Of a stretch of 64,000 nt of DNA, positions 31,258 to 43,700 are shown in pieces. This DNA is from Symbiodinium natans. Taxonomy: Eukaryota; Sar; Dinophyceae; Suessiales; Symbiodiniaceae. Position 1 is the first letter of the stretch, and the number at the start of each line of letters is the position of its first letter. A program made the position numbers and the translations under genes. The stretch covers positions 186,001 through 250,000 of the forward strand of contig CAJNDS010000480.1 in assembly GCA_905221605.1 (NCBI GenBank), in the 5' to 3' direction. The notes below the pieces were generated by a model. That model did not search any database. It saw only the letters and a list, made by a program, of their open reading frames with translations, and was not told the DNA's origin.

Positions 31258-33997
31258 CGACGCCGCCGTGCCTTTGCCAGACTCCGACATGCACCCTCAG
31301 GTTTCCGTGCCCGAGCCTGCCTTTGAGCCTGCGCCTGCTCAGCCTTCGCCTGACCTTCCACCGGCCCCCGAGCCTGTGCCTTTTGGCCCCTTTCGTGTGC
31401 CCGCGCAGGAGACATTTGCAGAACGCCGTGCCCGCATCGACCGTACAGAAACCTTGCCTTTCCACCGCCAGCCTGCCGCAGACCGCTCACGGTCGCCTCC
31501 TCCCAGTGCCGAGCCGGCCCTCACAGAGCAAGCCCACTTCTGTGACGTGCTACCCCAGTCCACTCCTTGCCTGCCACCTGGCTGGACTATTGCCGGCGAT
31601 GGCCAAATGCACCTTGACTCCGTGCAGGACCAGTGGGAATTTGATGGCCGTCACCTTGTGCGCCGTCACTTCGTGGCCCGGGATCGTGCCTTTGATCCTC
31701 TTTCCCCTGGGGATTGCCCAGTCCCTGTGCACATGCTTAGCAAGGTGAGGCACACCTATCGCGGCCGGCGCCGCCACGATGACAGGTGGCGAGTTCATGC
31801 CCCGAAACGGGATGGTGGCCACTGGTGGACTGGAAAGACAGTCTTCAAGGTTCAGCCCAGGTATAGGCAGGAGGCGCATGACGCCTTTTACCAGGCTTCC
31901 GATGGACACAGTTCCTACGTTGGTGCTAAACGCAAGGCCGACTTGGATGAGAAGACCTTGAGTCTCAGTGACCGCCTTCTGTTCCAGGAGGCCAAGAGCA
32001 AGGAGCTTGCCAGCTTCTTCCAAAACTCGGTTTGGGATTTCGATCATGAGTCTTCCGCACCGTCCGGGCGCATCCTCAAAGCCCATTTCATCCTGAAGTG
32101 GTCCAAGAACCCCGACGGTTCTCCTCGAGCTAAAGCCCGCTTGATTGCCCAAGGTTTCAAGGACCCCGATGCCCTTGGGGGTCTTGTTGACCGTACTGCT
32201 CCGACCTTGACTCGTTTGTCTCGGCACATGCTGCTGTCACTTGCCGCCAACTTGGGTTGGGGTGCCGCCACGGGCGACATCAGCACAGCCTTCCTGCAGG
32301 GCAAGGAACACTCCACCGCTCGTACCTTGTGGATTCGTCTGCCGGCTGACGCTCGCAAGATGCTTGGGATTACCGAGCCTTCTGTTGTCATGAAATTGCG
32401 GAAGCCCATGTATGGGCTAGTGGATGCCCCTCGTGCTTGGTATTGTGAAGCAACCGAACGGTTGGAGCGCCTTGGCTTTGTTCGCCATCCTTTGGATCAG
32501 TGCCTTTTCTTGCTTTACGACTGGGAGACTTTGGACTCTCTTGGTCGTCCGCAACTTGTGTGTGCACTTGGGCTCTACGTGGATGACCTTTTGGCCATTG
32601 GCAACTCTGCCGACCCTCGCTACTGTTCCGCCCGGGACCGTCTGCAACAGACCTTTGTCTTCCGTGAGTGGCATGAGCGCAAGCCTTCCGTTGAGTACCT
32701 CGGTGCTGAGATCGAGCAGAGCCCCGAAGGCGTCTTGCGTTACCATCAAGCCAAGTACCTTTCCAAACTGCATCCCATCACCATACCGAACTCGAGGCTT
32801 TGCGACCCCACATCGCCTGTTACCGAAAGGGAGCGTGCCCAGCTCCGTGCCTTGCTCGGTGGACTTCAGTGGGTTGCCACCCAGTCCTCGCCGCATATCC
32901 AACCTCACACTTCCATGCTTGCCGGCCTTACCACCAAGGCAACAGTTTCGACCCTGCAAGCTGCTAACAAAGCCCTGAGGTTTGCTAAGCATAATGCGGA
33001 TGTTGGCTTAAGTTACCCTTACCTTGGCCCGGTGGATGAGTTGGTTGTGGTGGCTTACTCTGACGCTTCTTTCGCGTGCAGAGATGACCTGAGCAGCCAG
33101 GGTGGCTACCTCATTACTTTGTGCCACAAGGACGCATTGGAAAAGGGCAATGCTTTCACCTACCACGTGCTCGACTGGCGTTCCTTCAAGCTACCCCGTG
33201 TTGCCCGCAGTACCCTCTCTGCGGAAGGCCAGGCCGCAGCCGAAGCAGCCGATGCCCTCTACTTCACCTCCTTGTTTCTCAAAGCGTTCTTTGATCCTAA
33301 GCTGGACTTGAACTCTCCTGATGCCGCCCGTTTGCCCCACAGCTCTGCGCTTGTTGTGGACGCAAAGGCACTCTACGACCTGCTTCACCAAGATGAGTTG
33401 CAAGCCCGTCTTGGGGCTGAGAAACGTACTGCCGTGGAAGTGCTTGTGACTAAGCAGCGCCTGGTTGAGGCCTCTGCTGTCCCCAGGTGGGTGTCTTCCG
33501 AACGGCAACTTGCCGATGGGCTTACAAAGGAGAGCGCAACGCAATTGTTCGCCGACCGTTTGCGCACCCACAAGAACCGCCTAACTGACGACCAAACGTA
33601 CCAGGCCAAGAGACAAGCCTCTGCCACTGAGTTTGCCATTTCACGGCCCCAAGCACTCGCCTCTGCCATGTTTGCCTGCTGCCTCACCACTGCCCGGGCC
33701 GAGCCCATCAGCCCTCGGCCTATGAACTTTGTGGACGTTGCTCTTGTGACTTCCTGTCAGACCGCGTCCGGTCTCGTGACAGACGCCTGCCCAAACAGAG
33801 GCTACCTTCAGTGTCAGTGTGGCAATCCGGACAGCTCCCGACAAAACCCCTCTTTCGGTGAAAACCTTTTCCTTTCAGCCTCGTCGTCAAGTGTGACCGC
33901 GCAGCCTGTTGCATATCGCCGGGATTCCCTGCCAAGCAGCAACTCCCAGGTGTCGGAGGCTAGGCCGTTTCGCACTTCTCGACATGCCTTGGTTTAA
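31240..33997 (+). CDS. Outer element: reverse transcriptase and RNase H (frame fragment 4)
   Basis: After the duplication the frame gives a proline-rich linker, the copia-type reverse transcriptase (AKARLIAQGF, GDISTAFLQG, YGLVDAPRAWY, YVDD at 32576-32587) and RNase H (YSDASF, LSAEGQAAAEA, VDAKALYDLL, ADGLTKE). All catalytic acidic positions seen in the inner element are present. A C-terminal extension of about 130 residues of low similarity to anything I know precedes the stop at 33995. Confidence 0.92.
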
Positions 33998-34390
33998 GGT
34001 TTAGGGTTTGGGGGTTGGGGGTGGAGTAGCTTAGGGTTTAGGGACTTGCGCCGCGACCCAGTTGCACCTCGAGCCGAGTGCTCATGTTGCCTTCCTGCAG
34101 CGTCGTGTCGGCGCACCAGCAAGTGCACAAATCGTGCCAATGGAACATCGCTGTCATTAAGACTTTTCGCGCATGTCACCCTCGCTGGCGATGTTTGGCA
34201 TTGCAGCCGTGTTTGTGCCGCCTCACGCATGCTTGCAACATATGTCTGCTTCTCGCAACTCCTGGACCAAGCCGGAAGCTGGGTTCCCAGTAGGCCCCTG
34301 TAGGACCCTAGGACCTCCTGTAGGACCCTAGGACACACGTAGGACCCGAGGCCCTTGTAGGACCTTAGGCCCCGTAGGACCCAGTAGGCC
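33990..34390 (+). repeat. 3' leader of outer element with TTTAGGG and TAGGACC repeats
   Basis: Between the stop and the right LTR: a short TTTAGGG-like run (33994-34045) and a degenerate TAGGACCC tandem array (about 34295-34390). No purine tract is visible right before the LTR at 34502. Confidence 0.75.
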
Positions 34391-34501
34391 TGCTCTTTTG
34401 CCCTGCTCTTTCTTTCTCCGTTTTTCTCGCTGTACAGCGACCACGGGCCAGTCCTGCTTTCAAAGCCCGGAGATGGTGCAATTATTTGTACCTTCCACCG
34501 G

Positions 34502-34762
34502 TGTGGATTTTCTGTCCCGAAAACCTCCCCTGCACAAGCCCTGAAGCAAGGAGCTCTCGCCGTCGCTGTTGTGGCTTGGGCAGGGTGGGACAAGCTTAAG
34601 CTTTAGCTAGGCCAACCGGCTACGCAGATCCCGACCGAGCAAGGAACGCTCGCTGACAAAAAGCTCTCTTACGTGTGCGGACCTCGTGCGCCGCCTTGCC
34701 ACATTTTCGCTGTGTGCCCTTTTCTCCTTCTCTGTTGCACCCAGCTTGGCCGTAAGTTAAAG
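34502..34762 (+). repeat. Right LTR of outer element
   Basis: 261-bp copy of 17392-17648; the only difference seen is a 4-bp CCGA duplication. Followed by target duplication ctaag. Confidence 0.95.
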
Positions 34763-34767
34763 CTAAG

Positions 34768-36249
34768 AGCTGAGGTTCAGTGAGGTGTTTCGTGATAAAA
34801 TAGAATGCAGCGTGGCCCTTGAATCCCACTCTTAAAGGCTCCCTACCTTCGATGTCCCTCGGTCGTGCCATGTGGCGCCTGGGCCTACCACGGGCCTTGA
34901 GGGTGCCTGGCTCATGAACTGTGATCCCCCCAATGTGCTCCCCGAGATTGCCCCAATGTACGAGAAATCCTGAATGTATCGAGCCCTCATTTAAGGAGAG
35001 AGTAAGGGCCCTCCTCCAGATTCAGGGAAGAAACATCCGAGGGGTGGAACTCTTGAAGATGACAGCTCACGCTGCCATCAAAAGCATGCGAGTGCAAGCC
35101 AGGCTCTGTTTAGGGTACCCAGAATGGCGTGGTCTTGAAAGAATGCTGGGTACAGTGCTTGAGAATCAAGGTCTCCAAGCTGTACACGCTAGCCTCAAGC
35201 CCTCCACCCAAGCCGGGGCAGTGGCTCCGCGCAGCCCCTGCAATTGATGTAGGACGATGTGGTACAAAAGACTAGTCACATTTATTCACATAATCAAAGA
35301 GCTTCAACTCCACTTGAGGATCTTGAGGTTTGGCAAAGCTTCTACATTGAACTCGCACGTATGTTGAGTTTCTGGGTTTGTCTGCATGGCCCCATCAATA
35401 GGGCCCCGTCATCCCCCTCAGCATCTTTCATGATGTCCCCCTTGTCCCTGAGTGGTACCCGGAACAATTGCTTGGTGCAAGAATGCCGTACCGTACAAGC
35501 CGCAACGTCTTTCACGACGGGGGCCTTGTTGAAAGCCGTTCTCTCGGACCTCCAAGCTCCAGTGAAGAGATGTCCGTCAGAGGTAGGGAGACAGTGCGGG
35601 TAGTGGAGGGAAAGCGGAAGCATTTCTGCCGCTTCAACACGAATCCGACATCCCTCCCCTCCCCAAGTGTACAGTGTACACTGCAAATCTTACAGAGCCC
35701 AAGTCCTTCGACCGGAAAAGCTAAAACCTCAACCTACTTCAACTGAAGCGCTTTCCGCTGCACACCCGTTAAACCTCGATGAGGCGCGTGCGCGGTATGC
35801 TCTTGCGCGGCCGCCTGTAGCCCAGGCCGCAGGGTGCATCTTAGGAGAAATCTACATAAACGGCTGTTGCGCAGCTGGGGGACTGGTGTTTACTACGGGG
35901 AAGCCGAACGCAGTACCTGCTCATTTGGTACAGTGTAGTGTGGTGGTCGTGGGCAGTGTATTGCTAAGGGCGGTGGCCTCGCATCATTTGTTGCGATGTT
36001 CCGAACTTTTTGAAGTTCTTGAGAGGGAGGTGCCTTGCTTGCAGGCTAACATCTGCTCCAGGCATGCGGGGTCTCGGCGAAGCTTTTGCCAGTCCAGCAG
36101 CCACGCTAACGGTACCTCGGCTCCCAACAAGCTGAGCCCCAGCTTTGACAGTTCCATCCCTTGAACATCTAAGCCCGAAGCACTCCGAAGGGCTTCACCA
36201 AGTTTCTCACCCTCATCATAGCAGTTGAGGCACCAGTGATGGGAGCGCA
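34768..36249. other. Intergenic stretch before the riboflavin gene
   Basis: Several open frames of 70-165 codons without recognisable domains. Upstream exons of the riboflavin gene, for example a targeting peptide or deaminase domain, could lie here but I cannot identify them. Confidence 0.4.
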
Positions 36250-38237
36250 GTGGTGCAGTACGTCGCGCAGAACCTGCGCCCCCAGCATTCCCTGCCGGCG
36301 GTGACGCTGACTTATGCTCAAAGTCTAGATGGGTCCATCGCTACGGCCGGCAACAAGCGGGTCCTGATCAGTGGGCAGCAGAGTATGACCATGACACATC
36401 GCTTCCGCACCATGCATGATGCCATCTTGATTGGAGTGGGCACGCTTCTGGTAGATGACCCGCTGCTGACAGCACGGCTGGTTCCAGGTCGAAGTCCTCT
36501 GCCAGTTGTGCTGGACTCCAGGCTACGGTCACCAACGACTTCGCGCCTGGTGGCACGAGCTGCAGAAAGCGCTGGCGCAGGGCTCGTGATCGTCACCACA
36601 GAGGGCGGCTGCGAGGAGAAGCGCCAGCGCTCCCTGGCACTGGCAGCGCTCCCTGGCGTGCGCGTCGTGGTCGTGCCTGAAGTAGATGGCCGCGCATCGC
36701 TACAGCATATGCTGAGCGCGCTCTACACACAGTTCGGCTGCGCTTCGCTGATGGTCGAAGGTGGCCGGGAAGTCATTGGCAGCTTTCTGAGAAATCCTCA
36801 GCTGGTCACCAACTTTGTGGCTACAGTCAGCCCAAGATTCCTGGGTGGCCTTGGTCCTTCCCTAGCCTCTGGAGGATCTGGAGGCGGGCTTATGAGCCTT
36901 CACGAGCTGCATAGCTGTGCTGTGGGAGAAGATATCGTGGTCTACGGTGCCCCCGCGGGCGACACAAACGGGAGGAATGGCGCAAGGTCTTCGTCTCCAC
37001 TGCGGGGTTCTTAGATCCAGGTACGCATGAATCACAGCTCAGTGATGCTCCAGGGTGCCCCTAAACCCATCTACAGTTGTGGTGCAGGCTATGCCAGCGA
37101 TAGATAGTTAGACGGAAAGTTAAGTAGGTCTGCAGATGGACGAATACTTGTATTAAGTAATCTCAAGTATGCTTGTATGATTCAGTTTCATGCCCCATGC
37201 CCTCTGAGGACTGCGGCCGCAAGTGATGGTCACCCAGTCGAACCTGTGAACTTGAGGAGTAGCTGTCGCATGTGGGTCGAGGCCGCTGCGTAGTAGTGGC
37301 AACGCCAGGCATGTCTGTGTATCAAGGTAGATGCTGACGGCTGAAGCAGAGTTTGCAGCATCCACCGAGTGTCGTCACAGGCAATCGATGCCGAGTGCGA
37401 AATGAAGGCCAGCCACCCCGATGCCAACGTCTCCTGATCTCCTGCACATGCCCACGCGCCAAACTGCTTGTTGCGTGTTGCAAAGTTTGCATCCTAGTGA
37501 CAAAGTTTTGCCTACTGACCGATGCCAGGTCTACAGCACAAGCAAGCCAGGCCAAGAGATTGTTGCCCTTGTCAAGGGCGAAGTGGCCGGGGCAAAAGAA
37601 GTCCCGGAACCTTGGCAGCCCTGGCGTTATCTGTGAGGCATGAGGCCCTCCAGTTGATCAGGCTATTGGCGTCCATCATTACCCACGGTCTTCACTTGTC
37701 TGAACCTTGTGTCACCCCTTTTTCCGTGTCAAGATCCTTTGCAAGGTCCGCGTGCATTCCGAGTGCTTCACCGGCGACGTCTTGGGCTCGAAGCGATGCG
37801 ACTGCGGCCCCTCGCTTGCGAATGGATTTGCCAGCTTCACAGAGCCTCGCAGAAGCCCTTTGCTCTCCAGACTTCCTGCGCTTTCATGCATTGATAAATG
37901 CGTGCTCGGAAGCTCCGTGTAACTGTACTTGACATGCATTGAAATGCATTGAAACGTGCTGAAGGACCGCAGCTTCACAGTGCCTTGGCATGCCAGAGCA
38001 GGTTTGCTCAGGGTACTGTGTTGCTTCTGCTTTCTTTAGGCCACAAGGAACCAAAAGGTCTAAAGCTTGGTGCACGGAGTGTAGTGAAATTCTAGTTAAC
38101 CGTGCCAGCCCCCTGCAGTCTTGTCTGCCCGGGACGGAGTGCTTGCCATTTGTCTAGCACCCAGGCTTTCTTCATGTCCTTCACATGGAGACAAACGGGG
38201 TGCTTCTCTACATTCGAGGCCTCTAAGGGTTCAGGTG

Positions 38238-38320
<83 letters not shown>

Positions 38321-39625
38321 GGTGGTGGTGGTGGTGGTGGTGGTGGTGGTGGTGGTGGGCAGAGCTGGTGGTGGCAGAGCTGGTGGTAGTGCTGGTGGTA
38401 GTGCTGGTGGTAATGCTGGTGGTAATGCTGGTGGCAGTGCTGGTGGTGCTGGTGGTAGTGGTAGAAGTGGTGCTGGTAGTGGGGTGGTAGTGGTGGTGCT
38501 AGTGGGGTGGTGGTGGTGGTGGTGGTGGTGGTGGTGGTGGTGGCGGTGGTGGTGGTGGTGGCGGTGCTGCGGTGCTGGTGGTGCTGTGCTGGTGGTGCTG
38601 GTGGTGCTGGTGGGTGGTGGTGGCGGTGGTGGTGGTAGTCGCACTGGTAGTGGTCGTCGTCGTAGGGTGAGTAAGCGTGTTGGTTTGTGCAGGTGATGAG
38701 GGCCGTGGCATCGGCCTGGTCAACAAGATTCGGGCGTACGAGCTCCAGGCACCTGTGGGTTACTTGCTTGCCGTGCGACTTTGATCTCGTGAGCTGTCGT
38801 GTTGGCCAGGAGAAAGGATTGGACACAGCAGCTGAGCTGCAGAGACTGACAAGTTGCCTCCTTTTTCGGTTGACATTGAGCCAGTCAACCACATTTGGAA
38901 GAAGCGCTCGCCCCGATGCCGACGGCGCTAGACTCACGCGTCCTGTGGAAACTCCGTTTGGGGGCCCCTGGGCTTCTCAGGTGGATGCCAATCTCTCGCT
39001 TGGGCTCGAGGCGGACCTGCGGACTCTCGGCTGTTCTATGAGCAAGGATGGAGGCTTTGCGTGTTTTGGGGGCTTTGAGGGCTTTGAAGGCTTCGAGGGC
39101 AGTGAGTGCCTTGACCGACATGGGTGATTCGCTGTCTCCTCCACCTCCCATGCTTGGAGGACCTTCGAGGGCTCGAGGAAGGTGCTGGAGGGCCTCGGCG
39201 TGCGGTCTCCTGCCAAAATGCTGTGTGGACTTTGCACTCGTGCCTCTAAATTTAGAACCTGTTTAGTACCCACGGCACAAAAGGGGCTTCAGTTTCAGGT
39301 CCATTCGGCTCTACACCAACAATCCCGAGAAGGTACGAGCACTCCAGCCCCTTACATGCTGCACAGCTGCACAGAGTGTTTGGGAGGGTAGTCAGAGGAC
39401 CACGTTGCTGTTGTGCTGCGCCTTCGCTGTGTGTGGGGGGGGGGGGGGGGGGGTAGTATCACTAAAACAGAGAAGAGTTCTGTCTCTTTGTATGCTTGCG
39501 TCGGATGTGTTGGGGTGTGCGTCACGTGCTCCAAGGTGAGGTCTGCCCACTGAGCTGCACACCCAACGAGCACAACATGAGCTATCTGCTTACAAAGCGC
39601 AATCGCCTGAACCATGCAACGCTTC
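36250..39625 (+). CDS. ribA: Riboflavin biosynthesis: RibD-type reductase followed by GTP cyclohydrolase II
   Basis: The first exon (36250 to about 36957) is a RibD C-terminal reductase domain: [34 protein letters not shown] and [14 protein letters not shown]. Later exons give GTP cyclohydrolase II in order: 37529-37600 ([10 protein letters not shown]), 37746 to about 37815 ([11 protein letters not shown]...RCDCG, the three zinc cysteines), 38693-38748 ([19 protein letters not shown]), 38981 to about 39030 ([14 protein letters not shown]), about 39182-39204 (VLEGLGVR), 39299-39332 ([10 protein letters not shown]) and 39536 to about 39625 ([14 protein letters not shown]). These enzymes open GTP and reduce the deaminated pyrimidine in vitamin B2 synthesis. 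A segment between 37815 and 38693 is unassigned. The exon at 38693 appears to end with a GC donor. Fusion or two tandem genes cannot be decided; the reductase exon frame stops at 37012. Confidence 0.92.
38233..38640 (+). repeat. GTGGTC/GTGGTG minisatellite in the riboflavin gene intron
   Basis: About 17 copies of the hexamer GTGGTC pass into a GGT array and then degenerate GGTGGTAGTGCT units. The block sits in the intron just before the exon at 38693 and creates long, meaningless open frames on both strands (poly-Gly/Val/Arg and poly-Thr/Pro/His). Confidence 0.95.
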
Positions 39626-40784
39626 TGTCGGAGCTGGGCAAGGTTCCCAAGGCTTCCAGCTCCCAATTCTCGACTGAGGACAGGCCATTTTGAAGCCCAT
39701 AAGCTCCTGCAGCTCAGAGCTGGCAGAGACCTTTTTTTTGAGGGGTTGTATTTCTTAAATGTATTGGGACGGTTCATACGTAGGACTCTTTGGCCTTTGT
39801 TGCCCATCAGCGTGTCGCAAATGCAGATTCGGAGGGCCTCGAGAAGGGATCCGACGTTGAAACGTCCCAGCTTTGGGTTCACGCGCGGGCGGTCAAAGAT
39901 CCCTGCACCGCAGTGAGCCACACACTGTGCACATTTTTTCCACTCTTGGGCCAGCATGGCGTTCATCAGCAGCTGTGACTCCGCTAGTGGCCGGCTTGAT
40001 CCCGACGGAGGGCTGAGAAGGACGGAGCGCCGACAACTGCTGATGCGTTCTTCCTGTTGAGCAAAGGAGCCCCGCAATGCAAAACTTGGGGCTTGAAGCC
40101 GCTTCCTTCTTCAGTACTTCCGACCTCGAGTGCCAGTCTCCGGCAGTTAACTAAGCGACGATGGTCATGATGAAAGCTCCACAGTTTTTGCCGCAGCTAA
40201 CAGTCGACAGCCATCAGTATCCAGAAGTTCCTGGCAGTCGCATGGTACACGGGAATGTAACACATGAACCCGGTTTCTTGAGTAGCGCCACACTCATGAT
40301 CGACACTCTGCGCGCCGCCAATGCCCGTCCACCCAAGTTGGCAAAGGTGCTGGCAGAATCAACCTTCATGCAGGCGGAAGAGGGTGCAGATCTTGAAGAG
40401 AAGTAGGGTTGCCCAATTCAGTGCTTGCATGAAAGCTGCAGCCACCGGTGCAAACTTGATTCCACGCTCTTGCTCTGCTGGCAGCCAAGTCCTCAGACCC
40501 CAAGAGAGGAAGGACTCTCCAATTAAAAGATTCCGTTCCAGGGGCGGCGGCCACATCAGGAAGACCGGCACGTGAAGATCCCTGACCTCACGAAAGCCGC
40601 TCAGGCCCTGAAGATGCCCATTGACCACCTGGACCGGGGAGTGCGAGAGCGCGTGCGAAAGCGCATTTTGCCTGCGTTGCCTGCACTCTATTCATTCTAT
40701 TCATTCTATTCATTCCATGCTATGCCATACTTGCAGGGGTAGGCTTTCGGGTCAGAGCGCTTTGAGGCTTTGAGGAACTGCTAG
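39626..40784. other. Stretch between riboflavin gene and first PP2C; two exon-like pieces
   Basis: No family identified, but two + strand pieces read like protein: about 40323-40404 (PPKLAKVLAESTFMQAEEGADLEE) and about 40571-40664 (VKIPDLTKAAQALKMPIDHL). They may be N-terminal exons of the PP2C gene that follows. Confidence 0.35.
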
Positions 40785-43700
40785 ATGGGTGGCCTTTTCT
40801 CAGAGCAGGAACAGCCCTGCGCCTTCCTGGCGGTCTACGATGGGCACCGCGGCCCCCTCTGCGCGGAGTTCGTCGCGAAGTCTTTACATCTGAGACTCCT
40901 GAAGCACTTGTCCCAGCCGACCACAAAGGGCAGTGAGGAGATTGGGCTGGCGCTGAAGGCTGTGTGCCAAGAGCTGGACGAAGAGTTTCTGGCCAAGCAC
41001 CGAACCTTGGCGACTGATTGGTCGCGCCGGCTCGCCAACAGCCTAAGGCCCTAAAGTCTTTTTCTATCTCCGGCATGTTAAGGCACTGCAGTTGATGGGT
41101 GTACTGTCGTTATGGCCCTGCTCACGGGACGACTCCTGTCCGTGGCATGGCTTGGCGATTCTCGCGCGCTTCTGTGCCGAACCACTTCTGCTGGGACTGT
41201 GGCAACGGTCCCACTCACACAGGACCACCGCCCAAGTGCCCAGCTCTGAGATCATAGCACACTTGCAGGTGGTTGCTTTTACCATTGTATCACATGTGTT
41301 GTGTTTCGCATTTATCAGCTTTAAGCTTAAGGCGGCAGCGGAGGCAGACCGGGTGCGTGAGGCAGGTGGGATGATCGTGAACCTGGGTGCCTGCTGGAAG
41401 CAGCTTTCATCTTTGACTGTAGTCCTGGTTTAACGTTTAAAGCCCCAAGAGGCCTAGAAAGTACCACTGTGATGCCTGTGACGCAGGGTACAGTGGTAGA
41501 GGTTGAATTTTCAGGCCATGCGGTTGCAGGGAAAGTCTCCTTTTGAGAAGTGCAGAAGCAACCTGGTCCTCCAAGGAACTTCGATGGAGCAAAACGAGAC
41601 TGGACCTGAGGGATGTGTGTTTGCGCGTGTACCACCCTAGCTTATGGGTGCCATGAGATAAGGGCTCAGTCCCAAGCTTTTATTATGTGTTCGCGCGCAA
41701 CAGCCGAACATGCCACTCACCATACTAAATTCTAGCCAACCAGTGCAGGGCTCAAGGACTCTGACGACAGACTGAAATATCCCGGTGCAGCACATGTATG
41801 CTGATGCATCTGAAAGCGTTGGTTGTATGTTGTGGTAGTCGCTTTACTGACTCTATTGGATACGCTGCCGTACGCCTTGAGCTGAGGTAGCCCATTCGGG
41901 CTTCGACAGTCAGATTCGCGAGATTCGTCGGGCCAAGGCCAGGGACTATTACAGTATTGGCTCAAAGATGACCGGAGCATGGCACCCTAAACTTTCTTGT
42001 GTTTCTCCAAGTTTGAGGTGTCGCTCCCTAAGAACAAGATCAATTACGAGTACTGCGTTTGAGGTCACGAAAGCTGGCCTCTGAATGTAGCGGAACTTCG
42101 GCATATTCAGTGGTAGCTTCCATGAGGGGTGTGGAACAAGGCCTCACAGGCCTGCCACGCAGAGTGTTTTGTCCTGATAGACGGGGGGTCCCTCGAGAGT
42201 ACTTTTTGAGGTAATTCTCCTCTCGCTCGACCAGGGGATAGGCAGTCATCGCAACTCCTAAGCAGTACTCTTGGCGAAATGATCTGCAACATTATGTAGC
42301 TACTCCCAACGGACCAAGTCGCCCCCAGTCTCCTCTCGCTTGCACATGAACCGCTCTTCGTCTGCTCGCTCCTCTACCAAAAAAGCTGCTCTTGTACGCA
42401 AGTGAACGCTTGAAAGAATGGCCTCCTTGAGGACTCTTCCTTGCACTCGGTACCCTGGACCTGGAGTCAGTGCATCCGCCCTCACGTTCAACACCACCCG
42501 GATCCAAAATTCTTGCAAATGCTTCATAGTGCTTCCTTTTCTTTCGGATAGGCTAGGGCACCATGCAAGGCGGCCGGGCTCGGTGCTGTCGGACGGCCGC
42601 CAGTGGCCCTTGCGGTGACAAGGGCCTTGGGGGATCGCGACTTCAAGGCGAGTTGTTTCTTGCATTTCTGGAGGGTTAAGTATACGAAACTACGTTGGCA
42701 AAGCAGGGCATCGTAGTCTGATCTGTTAGGTGGAGAAGCCCCTGCTCATTGCGACGCCCAGCGCCCCGTGCCAAGATCCAACAATGAACTGCCAGTCATT
42801 GCTGCCTCAAGGTTTCCCCAGTTTCCCCAGTCGTTTCGGGTGTGGCCAATACCACATCACCTCTCGGCCTGTGGAAAATCCAGGACATGCCTCGCTGCCA
42901 AAGACTGTGCAAGGGATGCTAGTAGTGTAAAGTGCAGAAGCGGTAAAATCCTACAATCCTCCAGTAAGTAAGTTTCAGTTCCTGTGATGTTGCCCAGAAT
43001 CAAGGCTGCTTTGCCCAGGTGCGAAGCTTCGAGTTGGACGCCTCTGTGCGATTCATTGCGCTGATGTGTGCGGGGCACTCGGTGACAGCTCAGTCATCGT
43101 CCCTGAATCATCAAGAACCTGTTCCGAAGCCTCCAGAAGTGCCAGCGGGCTCCCTCAGGCGTAGCCCTTCCCGAAGTTTATGTGTTGAGGTGCATAGAGT
43201 CGTTCGCAAGCTGTGTGTTCGGAAATGTGTGAAGCAATGTGAATGTAAGAAGATTAGTACCCCGAACGAGTATCCCGAAGTTGCGTCGCTGCAGGCATCA
43301 TGCAGACTCGCTCGTTGGGGGGATGGTGAACGAAGCCTAGCTGTCTCAGCCAGGATGGAATCACGGATGTGCTCAGCAATGAGGAGGCACCTCACGTGTG
43401 GTGGGTTGCAGCCTCATGAGTCGGCCAGACAACAATTAGAAGACTGCGGAGTGTCTTCGAGTGGCCAGATCATTTTCGAGCTCGACTTCTTGCGAGATGC
43501 GGCAGACGCATCAGCCAATGCCCGGAAAGCCTGCGGCGACTTGGTGCAGAAGGCCTGCCTTGACAAGACACTCGTGGAAGAAGGAAGCCGTCCTGCTGAG
43601 CGGGTGCCACTGCTGCAAGCTTTGTTCGCGTGTGAGGCGTATTCTCGTGGAAGTCAAGACAATTTGACGGTTGTCATGGCATTCTTCGAGTGGGAGGTGC
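40785..43700 (+). CDS. PP2C-family protein serine/threonine phosphatase
   Basis: PPM/PP2C phosphatases remove phosphate from Ser/Thr with two metal ions held by aspartates. Exons in family order on the + strand: about 40800-41020 (VYDGHRG, first metal aspartate, then AEFVAKSL), 41091 to about 41246 (DGCTVVMALLTGRLL, AWLGDSRALLCR, LTQDHRPS), about 41334-41390 (DRVREAGGMIVN), about 42560-42651 (VALAVTRALGDRDFK), about 42729-42757, 43019 to about 43072 (VRSFELDASVRFIALMCA), 43354 to about 43399 (DGITDVLSNEEA), about 43510-43570, and about 43640-43700 (GSQDNLTVVMAFFEW, last metal aspartate). The set is nearly complete. The usual DGHGG is DGHRG. Start and stop are not fixed. Confidence 0.92.

Larger units (their letters stand above)
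17387..34767 (+). mobile_element. Outer Ty1/copia LTR retrotransposon, split by a nested element
   Basis: Direct LTRs at 17392-17648 and 34502-34762 are identical by eye except for a 4-bp insertion (duplicated CCGA) in the right copy. Both flanks carry the 5-bp target duplication ctaag (17387-17391, 34763-34767). A tRNA-primer-like site follows the left LTR after one base. Without the inner element (8987 bp plus its 5-bp duplication) the outer element is about 8.4 kb. The order Gag, protease, methyltransferase-like domain, integrase, reverse transcriptase, RNase H is Ty1/copia. The coding region is broken by three +1 frame changes, so this copy is probably not autonomous. I see no purine tract directly before the right LTR. 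LTR ends are TG...AG rather than TG...CA. Confidence 0.95.

Noticed and set aside
38092..38937. 281-codon minus-strand frame rich in His, Thr, Pro and Arg
   Set aside because: It is the reverse reading of the GTGGTC/GGT minisatellite and overlaps riboflavin exons on the other strand.
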